In this document: positions 45,026 to 56,735 of the stretch, piece by piece
Numbering within the stretch: position 1 is the stretch's first letter
Layout: every line of letters starts with the position of its first letter
NCBI GenBank assembly: GCA_030077755.1
Contig: JAQJZZ010000018.1
Coordinates: forward strand, 2,418,001-2,482,000
DNA length: 64,000 nucleotides
Source: Filosporella fistucella
Lineage: Eukaryota; Ascomycota; Leotiomycetes; Helotiales
Reading direction: 5' to 3'
Position numbers and translations under genes: made by a program
The notes under the pieces: model-generated
Database searches by the model: none
What the model was told of the DNA's origin: nothing
Seen by the model: the letters and a program-made list of their open reading frames with translations, nothing else

Positions 45026-46356
45026 ATGCATGTCATTATCGTCCACAACAAGTCCAACCATGATCAGACCTTTGAGGTCCATGGCTGGAACGGAAACAAG
45101 AATTTGACTGTCAAGGGTGGACAGAAGGCTCAAATCCAGGCTCCTGATGGAAGCTCAGGTGCTATCATCGCTTTGCATGATGGTCATGAGGGTGAACAAG
45201 CAGAGATCACCAAGAATGGCTTTGGAGGTATGTCTGAATCCCATTCCATACCCGCACATATTAACCTGCATAGGAAACGACTTCTTCGACTTGAGCAATA
45301 TTGTTGGAGCTGGTGGCAATATGACTGTTATGCAAGTTGGTGATAGAAAGACCTTGAAAGGACACCCTACTTTCATGCAAGCTCTGAACACCGCTTGGCA
45401 CAAGGCTTCTCAAGATACCAAGAACAAGCTTAAAGGCTTTGTTTTCACTGATCCTCAGGGGAATGTCAAGCGTATTGGACCTATCAAGGATAGCCCCGAG
45501 CTCGAGAAGTTCATTCGAACTTTCGCTGATGGCAAGACCTATATCGGTGTTGGTGCTTGGGGAGGAAGCCCTGGAAACGCAAATGACAACAACCAAAGCT
45601 CAGCTGGACATGGAAACAAGGACATCTTAGTCACCTATAACGACGGAGATGCCTCTCCAGGTAAGACTTCCTACCATCACCCCAAAAACACAAATAACTA
45701 AGACAGAGCCCGAACCACAGCCTAATCTCGGCGAGGTCTTCCACATGCAAGCTGCTTCACCTATGATCATGATGGCAGCAGCAGCCGCACCCTCAAGCGG
45801 ACCAGGCATCATCCTAACCAACAAATCCAAGAAAGAATGCACCTACTTTTTCTACGACAACTACTGGAACGGCAACGGCACCGCTGGCGCCAATTTCGAC
45901 CACCCACTCAAGAACGTCAAGCTGGCAGCAGGAGCACATACCTACGTTCCACTGCCTACATCCTTCAAAGGCCGTGTGCAGCGAGGCAAAGATCTACCCT
46001 GTACATGGGTTGAATTCCAAGTCTCAGCTTCAAATGATGGTGCTGCTCATGGGGATATCTCGTTACAGCAGGGCTGTGATGGTGCTGCTACTATTGCGAG
46101 TACTGATGGAAGTAATCGCAAGAATGGCTTTACGAATGATATCTTGACTAATGCACCAGCTGCCGCTTGTACCAAGAAGCCTGATGGGACTAAGGTTCTT
46201 GCTACTACGGTTGGCAACTGGATGAGTGGACCGAATAAGGCAACGATCGATTATTTGAATAAAGTTGTTGGACAGAAGAAGGCGTATATTGTTGGAGGCA
46301 CTGGGACAGATGATGTGGCGAGCAAGAATAAGTGTTTGGCTGTTGATATGTATTGA
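45026..46356 (+). CDS. Two-domain soluble protein with internal duplication, unknown function
   Basis: Exons 45026-45227, 45274-45660 and 45707-46356 give 1239 nt (412 aa). No signal peptide. Two similar beta-rich halves are joined by a Pro/Glu hinge (GEPEPQPN). Half 1 (residues ~1-190): HNKSNHDQTFEVHGWNGN, NDFFDLSNIVGAGGNMTV, FADGKTYIGVGAWGGS. Half 2 (~220-412): TNKSKKECTYFFYDNYWNGN, GDISLQQGCDGAATIASTDG, KKAYIVGGTGTDDVAS. The common order is an N-terminal NKS strand, a GxxGxxTV block and a C-terminal KxYIxGxGxxG turn, which points to duplication of one fold. Half 2 belongs to a family common in fungi whose function I do not know; a thaumatin-like sandwich is possible. The strong promoter context (TATA, CT-rich leader) suggests high expression. 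Confidence 0.8.
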
Positions 46357-47631
46357 TTGATATGGGGGTAGATGTTTGTATCTGGATATCTTGTGTCTCT
46401 TTTGCATTTGTACTTGCTGGGAGGTTAGATTCTGGTTAACACTGATAGCTGTCTGGTAATTCGCGGTCTGTACTTGTACTTTGATTTTGAAATGGACTTT
46501 CCTTGACTCTCGTAAACATGGCCGCCCTGAATATTCTCTCTGAGTTTGTGACTCGATCTGAGCGCAGGCTCCTGACTTCTTGCTGATAGATTCGTGATCA
46601 ATACCATCTCTGAATCCATCTACTTGAATTGGAAGGTCCTCAAATGTCGGTGTAACCAATATGATCACAACATGTCAGATTCCCTAAAGAAGAACGCCAA
46701 CGGAGGAGGCGGGCTGCTGAAACTCAACGGTCGACCTCACATTCTCGCCTAGACACGCTAGAAGATTAGCGAATGCACGCTGGATTTTGACCCTGTTCTT
46801 GCATTTCATCTCGCACTTCGCCGACGATAATCTCAATTCTTCAAATATTGCGACAAGGCTCGCAAGCACCCGGTCTAGAAGGAGTCATCGCATGGCAACA
46901 AATGTTTTATCACGATGCAATCATCTTCAATTCTATCGCTGCTCATGTTTCTCATTTCCGGGCGTTAGTGGCTGCCGGCGAGGTCAAATTTTTATGTTGG
47001 TACGATTCTGTTGGTGTGAGTTTCAGAACAATAGGGCTCGAGGTGCCCTCAAATGCCCCATAGTATGAGCCTCCAGTGAGCCTCCAACGCCCACTGTTGG
47101 TGATCACAGCTTATTCATCACACCACCCTCGGCACTCCCATTTTCATTTTTCTCCACAACAGTCATCAGCTCAAGATCCCGATTGGAGTTCTAACTCACC
47201 GATGAACGACAACCTTCTCTTCATTTGTTCTTTCATCTCAAAAGTCGGAACTGTGCCGTGATCCCACGTCAGATATATCCCGAAAAAGAAGAGCTGAGCC
47301 CGCCAAGATGGCTGAGCGTAACGCTGGAGCAGGCTGAAGGCTGATCTCACTGCATATTAGCGAGCCTAAGCCTACAGCACAAACCCTTTTCGATAACAAT
47401 AGATGAATTTTTGGGGTAAGGCTGAGTCAGTTTACAAGGCTGATGCAAGCCATCCGTACGCAGGTACTACCGTGTGACTATTCTTCTAGGTGAGATTACC
47501 GCACTTGAAGCAGATGCCTGTAGCCTTGTTGACTATATACTGTGTTCGTTTCCCCCGAGATCCTTCTATTCATCTTCCATGTTCATAATATATTCGATAA
47601 TTTGTATTGTTGTATCTGATTAATCTTCAAT
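46357..47631. other. Intergenic, 1.27 kb
   Basis: No gene supported. ORFs at 46787-47063 lie in two frames of one strand and lack motifs. Confidence 0.45.
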
Positions 47632-49196
47632 ATGTGTCACGCAAGTAGTCCTATTATTTCAAGGGAGGCTCCTCCTGTTCCTAAGAGAATTGTTGTTTGT
47701 TGCGATGGTACATGGCAATCAGCGACTTCGTTGGACCCCACAAAAGGCGTTTCTTCGAATGTGACTCGATTATCGCGAGTGTTAGCAAAAGCTGGTTTGG
47801 ATAAAGACAACAAGGTGTGGCAACAAGTGGTATACTACGATGCGGGTGTTGGTACTGGAGATATTACAGATTTCGAACAAAAAAGACAAGGTATGCTCCA
47901 TGAAAGTTTACCCGCGAAGTTTGCTAACCAGTCATAGGTGGGCTCGGCATAGGACTCGCTGAAAACGTGATCGAAGCATACAACTTTATATGCAACAATT
48001 ACAGCCCAGGCGACGAGCTCTTCTTCTTTGGTTTCTCACGAGGAGCATATACCGTCCGCGCAGCAGCAGGCCTAGTAGCTGACCTTGGAGTTCTCAAACC
48101 AGCCGTTCTTCCAACATTCATAAAACACTACAACGACTGGACACACACCGAGAACGAGCGTCAAAACCTCTTCAAGGATTTCAAAGCCTGGACTGAGTTC
48201 ACCAAAGAGAGTCCGGATTACTTCACTGATGTCAGAGAAAATGTCACAATTCAAGTGGTCGGCGTTTGGGACACAGTTGGTAGTCTAGGCATACCCGATA
48301 TTGGACATGTGTGGACGATCCACAAAGCAGACCGAAAGGCCTATCAATTCTATAATACCGACCTGAGCGACAGCATCAAGCACGCCTTCCACGCCCTTGC
48401 TCTCGATGAGCGCCGCCCAGCTTTCTCGCCTTCGCTATGGAAACTCAAGCCCAACAACACAACAACTAAACTGGTGCAATGTTGGTTCCCAGGCGCACAT
48501 ATCAATGTTGGAGGCGGCTCGCACGCTTCCACTTCCCCAGACTTGAGAGACGAGCAATTAGCATCGATAGCCTATGCCTGGATGCTCGATCGCGTTCGTC
48601 CTTACCTCGCATTCAGCGCCAAAGCACTCGAAGAACAATTCGCTCCTTTCGACCACCTAGCTGATCTCATTACGCCACAAACACCTGTCTCACCAACCAA
48701 GATGCTTTGGGAGGGAGTCAAGAGAAGAACATTCCATACAGGCTATGCGAAAGGGAAAATTAGCGATAGTTTCACTTTCATGTACTGGCTCATGGGGAAC
48801 CCAGAGGACCGAACACCAGGCCAATACGCCGATTCCAAGAATGGCGAGCGCACAAACGAGCGAATCCATCCTTCAGTTCACTACAGACAACTATCCAACG
48901 AGCGACACAAGGAAGAAATTTACGTTCCTGCAGCGATGCGCGGCTGGGTCCGGGAGTTTGAGAAGAATGGCGTTGATGAGCAGGGGAGAGATTGTCAGGG
49001 CTGGATGTGGAGGAAATATAAGACAGAGGGAGAGAAAAAGGTTGTGGAACAGCAATTGTGGGAATTTGAGATTGGACATATGGAGGTCCAGGATAGTTTG
49101 GAGCAGAGGCTTATTCAGAATTCGTGGGTGGAGAGTATTCATAAGGAAGTGATGGCAGGATGGAACAAGGAGGCGGATATTTTGACGCATGGATAG
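47632..49196 (+). CDS. DUF2235 alpha/beta hydrolase (Tle1-like lipase domain)
   Basis: Exons 47632-47890 and 47938-49196 (intron 47 nt) give 505 aa. Motifs: RIVVCCDGTWQSA at the N-terminus, DELFFFGFSRGAYTVRAAAG with the nucleophile Ser in GFSRG, VVGVWDTVGSLGIP (Asp), HAFHALALDERR, and CWFPGAHINVGGG (His). This is the PF09994 domain, which in bacteria includes type VI phospholipase effectors and in fungi a large uncharacterised group. There is no signal peptide, so it is cytosolic. The likely activity is ester hydrolysis; the substrate is unknown. The intron splits the QG|GLGIGLAENV strand at a place common in this family. Confidence 0.9.
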
Positions 49197-51484
49197 GATG
49201 CTTCCTCGTTATGGGGTCTGCTTTTGAGAATTGGTGTTTCGGGTTTGGTGGTTTGATTTGCATAGCATTGGAGTTTTCCAAAATTGATACCTAATAGAAA
49301 TTGAGTCCTAATATAGACATTTCCCTAATTGCATGATAAATTTTCTCATTCAATGAATCTGGCTTGAATTTTTCATTTCATTGCAAACCAAAGCTTGCAA
49401 ACTCTGACTAGAAGTGTTCGAAAGACGCTGTTCCCTCTACGTGGAACATTAAACTCAAGTGGTGAAGGTGGCGCAATGTAGCACTCTAAAATAGGAGCTC
49501 GAGTTGGTTTCTAGAGTATAAATGGATTGAAAGGGGCCCCCATATCTCCCAAGCATGCCCAAAATCCTTTCAGCATTTCCCACCATTGATAGTTACTCTT
49601 AAACATCAACCCCATAGTCTCTCAGAGCTTGAAGTCCCACTTCGGTGTCACTAATCAGTCCCTTCCCTGCCAAATACTCCAACATAGCTTTCCTTCCATC
49701 TCTAAATGCACGTCTCCCCGTTCTCTTGTCCCGCTGTATCATCCACGACTAATGGAGCCACAGTGAACACAACGTATAGCGCAAAATGAAGTACCCATCT
49801 TCAGTGTTGCAGCAATATTGCGGATTGGGGCGTTGGCAGAAGCTGGGAACGAGGGGTGACAGACCGGGACTTTCAGACCGCCTCGTTTGTCGCAGGGAGA
49901 ATAGAGAGGAAGAGCATTGCGTTGTGCGAGTAGATTAGATCCTGTGCATAAGTTGACAATAGATTGAAGGAGTAAGCATACGAGGAAAACCAACTGGAAT
50001 TGGGAGTAGTGTGATCATTTTCAAGAGGATGCGTTGTGTCCGAATCTCTAAGAAATAAATGGTATCGTGAAGGTGCTGAGTTTTTAATGCTTATTGAAAG
50101 ATAGCAAGATAAATTCGAGTTGGTGCTCTATTTGCGATCTAAATTTATGCTAAATTAGGACCCAGGTTTTGAAGAGGAGGAAAGACCCACATCTGCAAAA
50201 TATGCGAATAACTTCATTTCTGCGCTCCGCCATATGTAAGTGTGAAGAGAGAGTGAGAGAAGAGGAAGCTCTAGTTAAGGGTATAGATATATCGTTTTTC
50301 GAGACCTAAATCGTATATTTCGAATTCTGGCCATCGGCAGGACAAGTTTTAATTTTATAAAATCGTCTAAGCAAGACAGAGTGGAATTGTGAATGTTCCA
50401 TCCACCGAGGGATATTGTACGGAGTAGTTGGCAGAAAATGCCCAAAACGAGAGCAAACCCTGTAATTTGAGATCTTAGATGGATAGTATGAGAAGGCTTT
50501 ATATATATAATAAAGCTTAAAACAGAGAGAGAACCAGGAAATTTCCTAGGCAGAGGGGGTGTTAGGACATTTTGATAGTGATTGAGGTTTGATTCGAATT
50601 TCGAAAGCTGAGTTCGAGGAGGAGATTATTCGAGTTTGATTTTGCTCACTTGCTTCAGACTTTCAAATCATTGAAGAAATGTTTAGGAAGAAACAATTCT
50701 AATATCGCAAACTTTTGCTATAGGAGAAATGTAAAATCGCGCTTTACGAGGCCTTGCCGGATGATTCGGATTTAAGCTCATTCCACCTCCTCGCTCGGAT
50801 CCGCAACTTGGCTTTCCCTCACAAACGTTTGTCGGGGTTATCAGAACGCAACTTCGAGCTGACGATGCTGCTCTCTCGGTCAACAACAACGAGTCACATC
50901 TCTTCCAAGCTTCACTGCCTAATGTTACTCTTCGTCACACTGTCAGACGGTGAACAAGGTGTTCCGTTCCGCGATGCCTTATGAGCCTCCTTGGTACTTC
51001 TCAGCTGCGAACATCAATTCCTGATTCGGTACCTCGGATATTTATCTCATCTTCGACTTGACGTGAGGCATAAGCCGGAATCCCCTGCGCCGCCGCAAAA
51101 AGTGACAGGATAATAAGATACGAAGTAAGCTCGAAAAATAAAGTCACGGCGTAGCACAAACAATCACCGCATTCGCGAATTCGTTTGCTGTTGACATCGT
51201 GATAGGATGGTATTTTGGGATATCATCAACGTCATCGTCAACCATTCAATTTTCTTTTGGTACCGTCACGCTTCCCCAGTCAGATCTTAGTATGCTTTTG
51301 GCAGACTGCCATGCAGAATGGAAAGAAATATGCTTAGCAAGAGCAAGGTTGAGAACTTCCAAGTGAACTTCCCTTGTTTAAAGGTTTCTCAAGAAGCAGA
51401 ATTCAGGTTGGGTTTACTATATATTCGGCTTGATCATCCCCGTCTTCATACTCTTATCCTTACATCTCATCATAATACTTCAAA
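49197..51484. other. Long intergenic region, 2.3 kb, one coding-like remnant
   Basis: Mostly AT-rich without genes. TATATAT runs occur near 50.50 kb. A minus-strand stretch at 49599-49752 is coding-like and listed separately. A TATATA box at 51418, about 65 bp before the oxidase ATG, probably serves that gene. Confidence 0.45.
49599..49752 (-). pseudogene. Possible isolated terminal exon or gene remnant
   Basis: Reads KRTGRRAFRDGRKAMLEYLA followed by GKGLISDTEVGLQALRDYGV and a stop, preceded by a fair acceptor (ccattag). The amino-acid pattern is that of a real helical C-terminus, but the upstream ORF (49753-49993) is in an incompatible phase. I do not recognise the family. It may be the last exon of a decayed gene. 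Confidence 0.3.
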
Positions 51485-53081
51485 ATGCTTTCTCTAACTC
51501 TCAGCTCGCTCCTCACTCTCGTTTCTATTAGCACATACGTGCAAGCCGTTTCTGTACAATCCCCACGATATGCACAATCGAATGTTGTGGATTGCTTGAA
51601 GGCTCATAAAGTCCCGTTTGTCATCAAAACTTCTTCTAATTGGACCGATTATGCTACACCTTTCAACCTTCGTCTGGTGTACCAGCCTGCCGTTATCACG
51701 ATTCCAAATACAGCAGCGGATGTGAGCGCCTCTGTCACCTGCGCTGCTGCTGCACATCTCAAAGTGCAACCCAAAAGTGGTGGACACTCTTACGCTAGTT
51801 TCTCCAGTGGTGGACAAGATGGCAGCTTGATCGTTGATATGGAGAAGTTTTCTGAGATCACTGTTGACAAGAGTAAGAATTCCCAATACTATATCGGAAA
51901 CACACTGACGCATAGCAGAGACCCAAATTGCAAAGGTCGGAGCAGGCCAACGTCTTGGTAATATTGCGGTACAGCTCTACAACCAAGGAAAGCGAGCACT
52001 CCCTCACGGTACTTGTGCAGGTGTTGGGATAGGTGGACACGCTTTGCACGGTGGTTATGGATACGATTCTAGAAAATGGGGCCTCACACTGGATCACATC
52101 GTTGCACTCGATGTCGTCCTCGCCAACGGAACTCAAGTTCATACCACAGATGATTGTTATCCCGAAATCTTCTATGCCATGCGTGGAGCTGGAGAAAGTT
52201 TCGGTATCGTCACAACTTTTTATCTGAAGACCGAAGCCGCACCCAAGTCTGTTGTCTGGTTCACAGCCAACCTCGGTGCTTCCCTCCAAGATCTTGATAA
52301 AGTCGTGGCTGCTTTCGAGAAGCTTCAGAAATTCACACTCACTTCGCCACTCATGACTGAGGACATCACATACGGCTTCTTTATTGATAGCTCCGGCTCA
52401 ATGAGTCTCAGAGGATGGTGCATGGAATGCGACCCCACTAAATTCAACACTGAAGTCTTCCAAGTTATGCTTTCCGGCTTTTCCCACAAAGACGTCGTTG
52501 TCGAATCTCAAGGATGGATTCCCGCACTTGAGAACCTCGCTGCTCCGGATCCACTTCCACAACTTCTCGGAAGCGGCTATAAATTGCACGACACATTCTA
52601 TGCCAAGTCTCTCGTAGTCAAGAATGAGAAACCCCTGACCACAGCTTCTATTCGCAGCTACTGGGCCTACGTTATCGCCAACCAAGGCAAAGGTCCATGG
52701 TTCAGCATCCTCAATCTTTACGGCGCAGCATCGTCCAAGATCAACGTGCCTTCCGCAGATTCATCAGCATACTCTGATCGCGACGCTCTGTGGGTTTTCC
52801 AAAATTATGGATACTCTACCAACCACCAGGCTCCATTCGACCCTGCTATTATCCCTATCGTTGACGGATTGAATGCTGCAGTCGAGAAAGCGCAACCAGA
52901 TGGTGATTTTGGGGGATATCTCAATTATGTTGATCCCAGCTTGAACCCTACAATGGCGGCGGAGGAATATTATGGTGCAAAGACTTATGATAAGCTCTTG
53001 GGTCTGAAGGCGAAATATGACCCTGGCTTTGTGTTCTGGAACCCTCAGGCAATTGGGAATGCAATGGCTTTGCCGTTGTGA
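51485..53081 (+). CDS. Secreted FAD-linked oligosaccharide oxidase (BBE-like, bicovalent flavin)
   Basis: Exons 51485-51872 and 51919-53081 (intron 46 nt) give 516 aa. A signal peptide (LTLSSLLTLVSISTYVQA) leads into an FAD-binding PCMH domain. PKSGGHSYASF has His101, and PHGTCAGVGIGGHALHGGYG has Cys162. The His/Cys pair is spaced as in chitooligosaccharide and glucooligosaccharide oxidases, where both residues hold the flavin covalently. The C-terminus ends with the berberine-bridge segment (KAKYDPGFVFWNPQAIGN). Such enzymes oxidise the reducing end of oligosaccharides to lactones and release hydrogen peroxide. Substrate preference cannot be read from sequence. It is convergent with the SDR gene. 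Confidence 0.92.
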
Positions 53082-53979
53082 TTTAAATAATTGAGTTGGG
53101 ATATTGGCATTGCTAGGAGTTTAGACCGGAGAAACATAGTTTATAATCATATTGTTATTGGCATCAATTCCTCCCTGCACATTGTGATTGTGATTTCCTT
53201 TTCAAGAACGGCCAGATCATCGAAGTCCTTAGCTATCGTTTATATAATACCTCAATCTCGAGGCAATGGCGCCGAGGTATTGCCAAAGCTAATGCCGGCG
53301 ACAGAGGGGCAGCGACACATAGTTAGGAAGTTCAAAAAAGCTTACCCCCAAAATTGTGTTGCACATCGCGGTGAAAGTGAACTGAAAGAAGCCTGCTGAG
53401 TAATCCATTCCTCCTCGAGGGCGGGGCTTATTTTCAGTTTGGTCAGCAAGATGTGCAACAGAACGTTGCTTTTGCCATTTGTTGCATATCGCAGGAATAA
53501 AACTGAAAAGAAGGCTTATGGCGAATATCCCGTCCCAGATTCTAAGACGAAAGTGAGGGGACAAGGTAATCCCCCTTGAAAATTTACTGCTCGTCGCATC
53601 GCAAGAGAACTTGTTTGTTTCGAGTCTTGGGGAATTTGATAGATCGTGAGTGACCGGCATGCAAGTAGGTTCCTGAAGTTAATAGAATTTTTGGTTCCAG
53701 GGTAGAAACTGCTATAAGGTTTCCATTCCACGCTCTAAATAGACATTGGTAGAATTCTGTAGTACGAAGTGTGAAATATGGTCTCATATTTCGATCTTTG
53801 ACCTTGAGGTGTGCGTAATGATTATGCTTCAAAAAATACTTTTTTTCGCTAACAAAAAGAGGTCGATGAAAGAAGGAATTACAATCTGTACTCGTATCCT
53901 GGTGCTTTGATTTTTTTAGAATAGAAATATGGAAAAGTGTTACCCTCTGCTCCAAAATGCACTTTCCACCTCTCACCTC
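53082..53979. other. Intergenic between convergent genes
   Basis: Contains a three-copy alternating repeat (listed separately) that creates a spurious minus-strand ORF. No genes supported. Confidence 0.5.
53358..53518. repeat. Three copies of a ~36-bp element in alternating orientation
   Basis: Copy 1 (+) 53358-53393, copy 2 (-) 53425-53459, copy 3 (+) 53481-53518. Each begins GTTGCA(C/T)ATC on its own strand and ends AACTGAAA..AAG(C/G)C, with a variable 8-12 bp centre. Neighbouring copies can pair as hairpins. Confidence 0.7.
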
Positions 53980-54699
53980 CTACCACCCAACCCCAGACCC
54001 ATCATAACAAAAGAACTTCCCCGAATCCTCCTTCTTCAGTCCCTGTAATACCTTCAACATCCCCCCAATACTCTCATGTTTCTCCAACACCGCTCCCTTT
54101 CCACCCATATCCGTCTTCACCCACCCAGGATCCAAACAAATAACCACCACACCCTTCGCCTTCAGATTTATCGCTTGATGAGTCGTCAACATATTGACCG
54201 CCGCTTTCGAAATAGAATAAGGAGCGCATCCTATTTCCTCTTTCGTGCTCACGTAGCTCACTGATCCTAGACCAGATGACATATTCATGACCACACTCCC
54301 ATCTTGCAGATGCGTCTCTAGGACCTGCACAATCTTAGCCGGACCAAGCACATTAACGTTGAAATGATCAGATAGATTTTCCGCAGTCAACGTCAAGCTC
54401 GTTTGCTTGGATTGCGCATTGATAGCAGCATTATTCAGCAGGAAATCAATTTTCTTATCTGATCCTCCTAGGACGGAGGCAACTTGTTTGCTGAATGCTA
54501 CGATGGATTCTTGAGAACCTGTGTCGCATTCGAGGATATGAAGTGTTGCAGCATTTGATTTTAGAGATTCGAGAGCGCTGAGGTCGCGGGATAGAGAGCG
54601 TGTTGCTGCTAAGATGGTGTTTGAGGAGTCGGCGCTGAGTTGGCGGACGAATTCGAGGCCGAGGCCGCGGTTGGCTCCTGTGATCACATAGACTGGCAT
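53980..54699 (-). CDS. Short-chain dehydrogenase/reductase (C-factor-like)
   Basis: 239 aa from the ATG at 54699, single exon; the in-frame extension upstream is not protein-like. TGANRGLG (residues 7-14) is the nucleotide-binding glycine motif, FLLNNAAINA the NNA motif, NMSSGLG supplies the catalytic Ser, and YSISK gives Tyr161 and Lys165. CLDPGWVKTDMGG is the usual PGxVxTDM segment. It resembles the C-factor/sniffer subgroup of classical SDRs. Substrate unknown. No signal peptide. A TATATA box at about 54753 precedes the start. Confidence 0.9.
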   Translation of the reverse strand: MPVYVITGANRGLGLEFVRQLSADSSNTILAATRSLSRDLSALESLKSNAATLHILECDTGSQESIVAFSKQVASVLGGSDKKIDFLLNNAAINAQSKQTSLTLTAENLSDHFNVNVLGPAKIVQVLETHLQDGSVVMNMSSGLGSVSYVSTKEEIGCAPYSISKAAVNMLTTHQAINLKAKGVVVICLDPGWVKTDMGGKGAVLEKHESIGGMLKVLQGLKKEDSGKFFCYDGSGVGW

Positions 54700-55689
54700 T
54701 TTGTCTCTAGATGTCGATGAATGATGAATCGAAGATATTTCTAAAGACGTAGTTATATATAACAATTAAGTTCACGCGTCACACTTTTTCTTTAGTGGGG
54801 TCGAAAACCCCCACCTTTGCACAGCATCTTCCCCTCCTCCCCTTTCGGTTAGATTCAGCCTGAATCTGGGTGTGGCGTTCGTGACGTCTTACAAAGAGTT
54901 TGCTAATTCTATGCTATATGTGAAGTGCTCGGAATCTTTGATTTATGCCATTAGATAGAGATGACATATCGTCTTAAGTTTACTTTCTCCCACATATTCC
55001 CTCTCCTTCTCCGAAGCCTACGATAATACAGAATAAGTACAAGGGGATACCCTCCCCAACAGGCGTAGAATCTTTGCTTGTCTTTGTCTCTCAGGCTCCG
55101 AAAGCTTGTCGTACCAATCATCTTGCTTGTGCAACAATTTAACTTAATCACTATACACGTAATCAACCCCCTTTCTGCCGGGTTCCAGAGCTTCCCTCTG
55201 CCTTGTTTCTTTTCCAGGGAATTGTTTGTATTTTAAAGGAGGATTCTATTGGCCTATATACCCTACCGTAGATGGAAACCTCTGCAATTTGAAAGGAATA
55301 ATAGTCCTACGGAAGTGCCTTTGAAGAGAGTATGTGGATCCGATATTTCTCTCAAACCCAAATTAGAAGGAAATGTTTCTTGAGGCTAAATGTGTCATGA
55401 GATAGACTGAAATGAGAGAGAGAATACGATGTATATTCTCTAGAAACAGCAAAGCTGTTCTAAGACTAACTATAGGAAATACTAGCTATGGACATAGCAA
55501 GCAAGTGCAGCCTGACAAAGTGAGTCAATCGCATTTTGATTCGAATTCCTATCATGGTGTTAGATAACACTTTCCTTACTAATTGAGAAAAGAGCTTCCT
55601 AATAAGTGAACTTCTGCGTCCGCTATCTTTAAGAGTACTACACCCTTCTAACTAAAGTACTTCGAGCTTGGGAATGGAAGCATAATAAT

Positions 55690-56110
55690 CCTCTCTCTAG
55701 CCCTGAATACTAAGAGGGCTTATCAAGTTCGCAAGATTCTGGCTTATAAGCATTATAGTCCGGCTTTGTATGGAAGGAAAAATAGTAGCCGATGTAAGTT
55801 CAGGATAGCTGAAACCGATATTAGAAGGGATATAACAAAGTCATTCTTTCAACAACCCCTCGCTGCGGAAGGCATAAGGAATGCCACAATTACAATCGCC
55901 CATCGTGACCTTGAGAGCCTCACAATAGCAACTATAGGTCTCGCCACAACTCCCGCCTTTTTTCAGGCTGGTATGGAACGATTGTTCAAGCCATATCTCT
56001 GGGCCTTCGTGTTGGTCTACATAGACGACATGGTTATCTTTTCTAAGTCTCTGCCGGAGTATGTTCAATAACTCAGGAATACGTAGAATAGTCATCTGTA
56101 GGTAAACTCC
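55690..56110 (+). mobile_element. Ty3/gypsy-type reverse transcriptase relic
   Basis: A short frame (open 55766-56071) contains ATIGLATTPAFFQAGMERLF followed by KPYLWAFVLVYIDDMVIFSK. These match the palm of Ty3-type reverse transcriptases, including the YIDD active site. The upstream frame (about 55700) continues with sequence like LNTKRAYQVRKI. Flanks have many stops and high AT. I found no LTRs, integrase or RNase H, so only a fragment survives, probably eroded by mutation. Confidence 0.8.
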
Positions 56111-56585
56111 TGGTGGAAGGAGAATTTGAAAGTGCCCTAGGTTGTACATGAACAGTATAGTCAACGTATATGGCTTAAAATGACATGGTATGCATCCCCA
56201 CCAGATGTTTACAGAGCAAACTGTCTGTCCACCAATCCTCTCTTGAAAAGCGGACTAGCTTGGAAAATCTGTGCCCGATGATATCGTGTTCAGCATGCCG
56301 ATGATTTTGATCAAGAAATATTTCTGGTGATTAATACCTGTGTAAAGAGAATCTACTGGGAAATGAAGAGAATCTTTTAAGATTGTCGGGATCTATAAAA
56401 AGGTTAGAATAGATAGAGCCAGCACGGGATTTGCTAAGTGTTCGAGCAGATGACGCTTCCGAAGTCTCAGTGGTAGTTAATATCTATACAAATTACTAGG
56501 CGAAGACTGTTCACATAGGTTTGAAGGATTATACCATAAGCTAAGGATTCCGAAGAGTGGCCATCATGACGCCGTATATTCTCAA

Positions 56586-56600
56586 CAGGTCGGCGACCTG
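56586..56600. promoter_or_regulatory. Palindromic element CAGGTCGGCGACCTG
   Basis: A perfect odd palindrome (centre G at 56593), about 140 bp upstream of the mitochondrial carrier ATG. The core GGTCGGCGAC recurs upstream of the sulfate permease and the sulfide oxidoreductase. Confidence 0.65.
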
Positions 56601-56735
56601 TTTGCCGTGTGGCCTGAGATCTCTCGGTAAAATCTAGGAACTCGGTACGACGACCCCCAAAAATGTCTTTACTCTAATTCAAATAATTGAGATAAAGTGA
56701 AGTGTGCACAGAATGCTACTTTCCAAATTGACATC

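Larger units (their letters stand above)
54700..56735. other. AT-rich intergenic region with retroelement relic
   Basis: 2 kb of AT-rich, gene-poor DNA. It includes the reverse transcriptase relic (listed) and, at its right end, the upstream region of the carrier gene with a palindrome. Confidence 0.5.

Noticed and set aside
53289..53660. Minus-strand ORF of 123 codons
   Set aside because: Created by the alternating repeat; it shows no domain and no splice partner.
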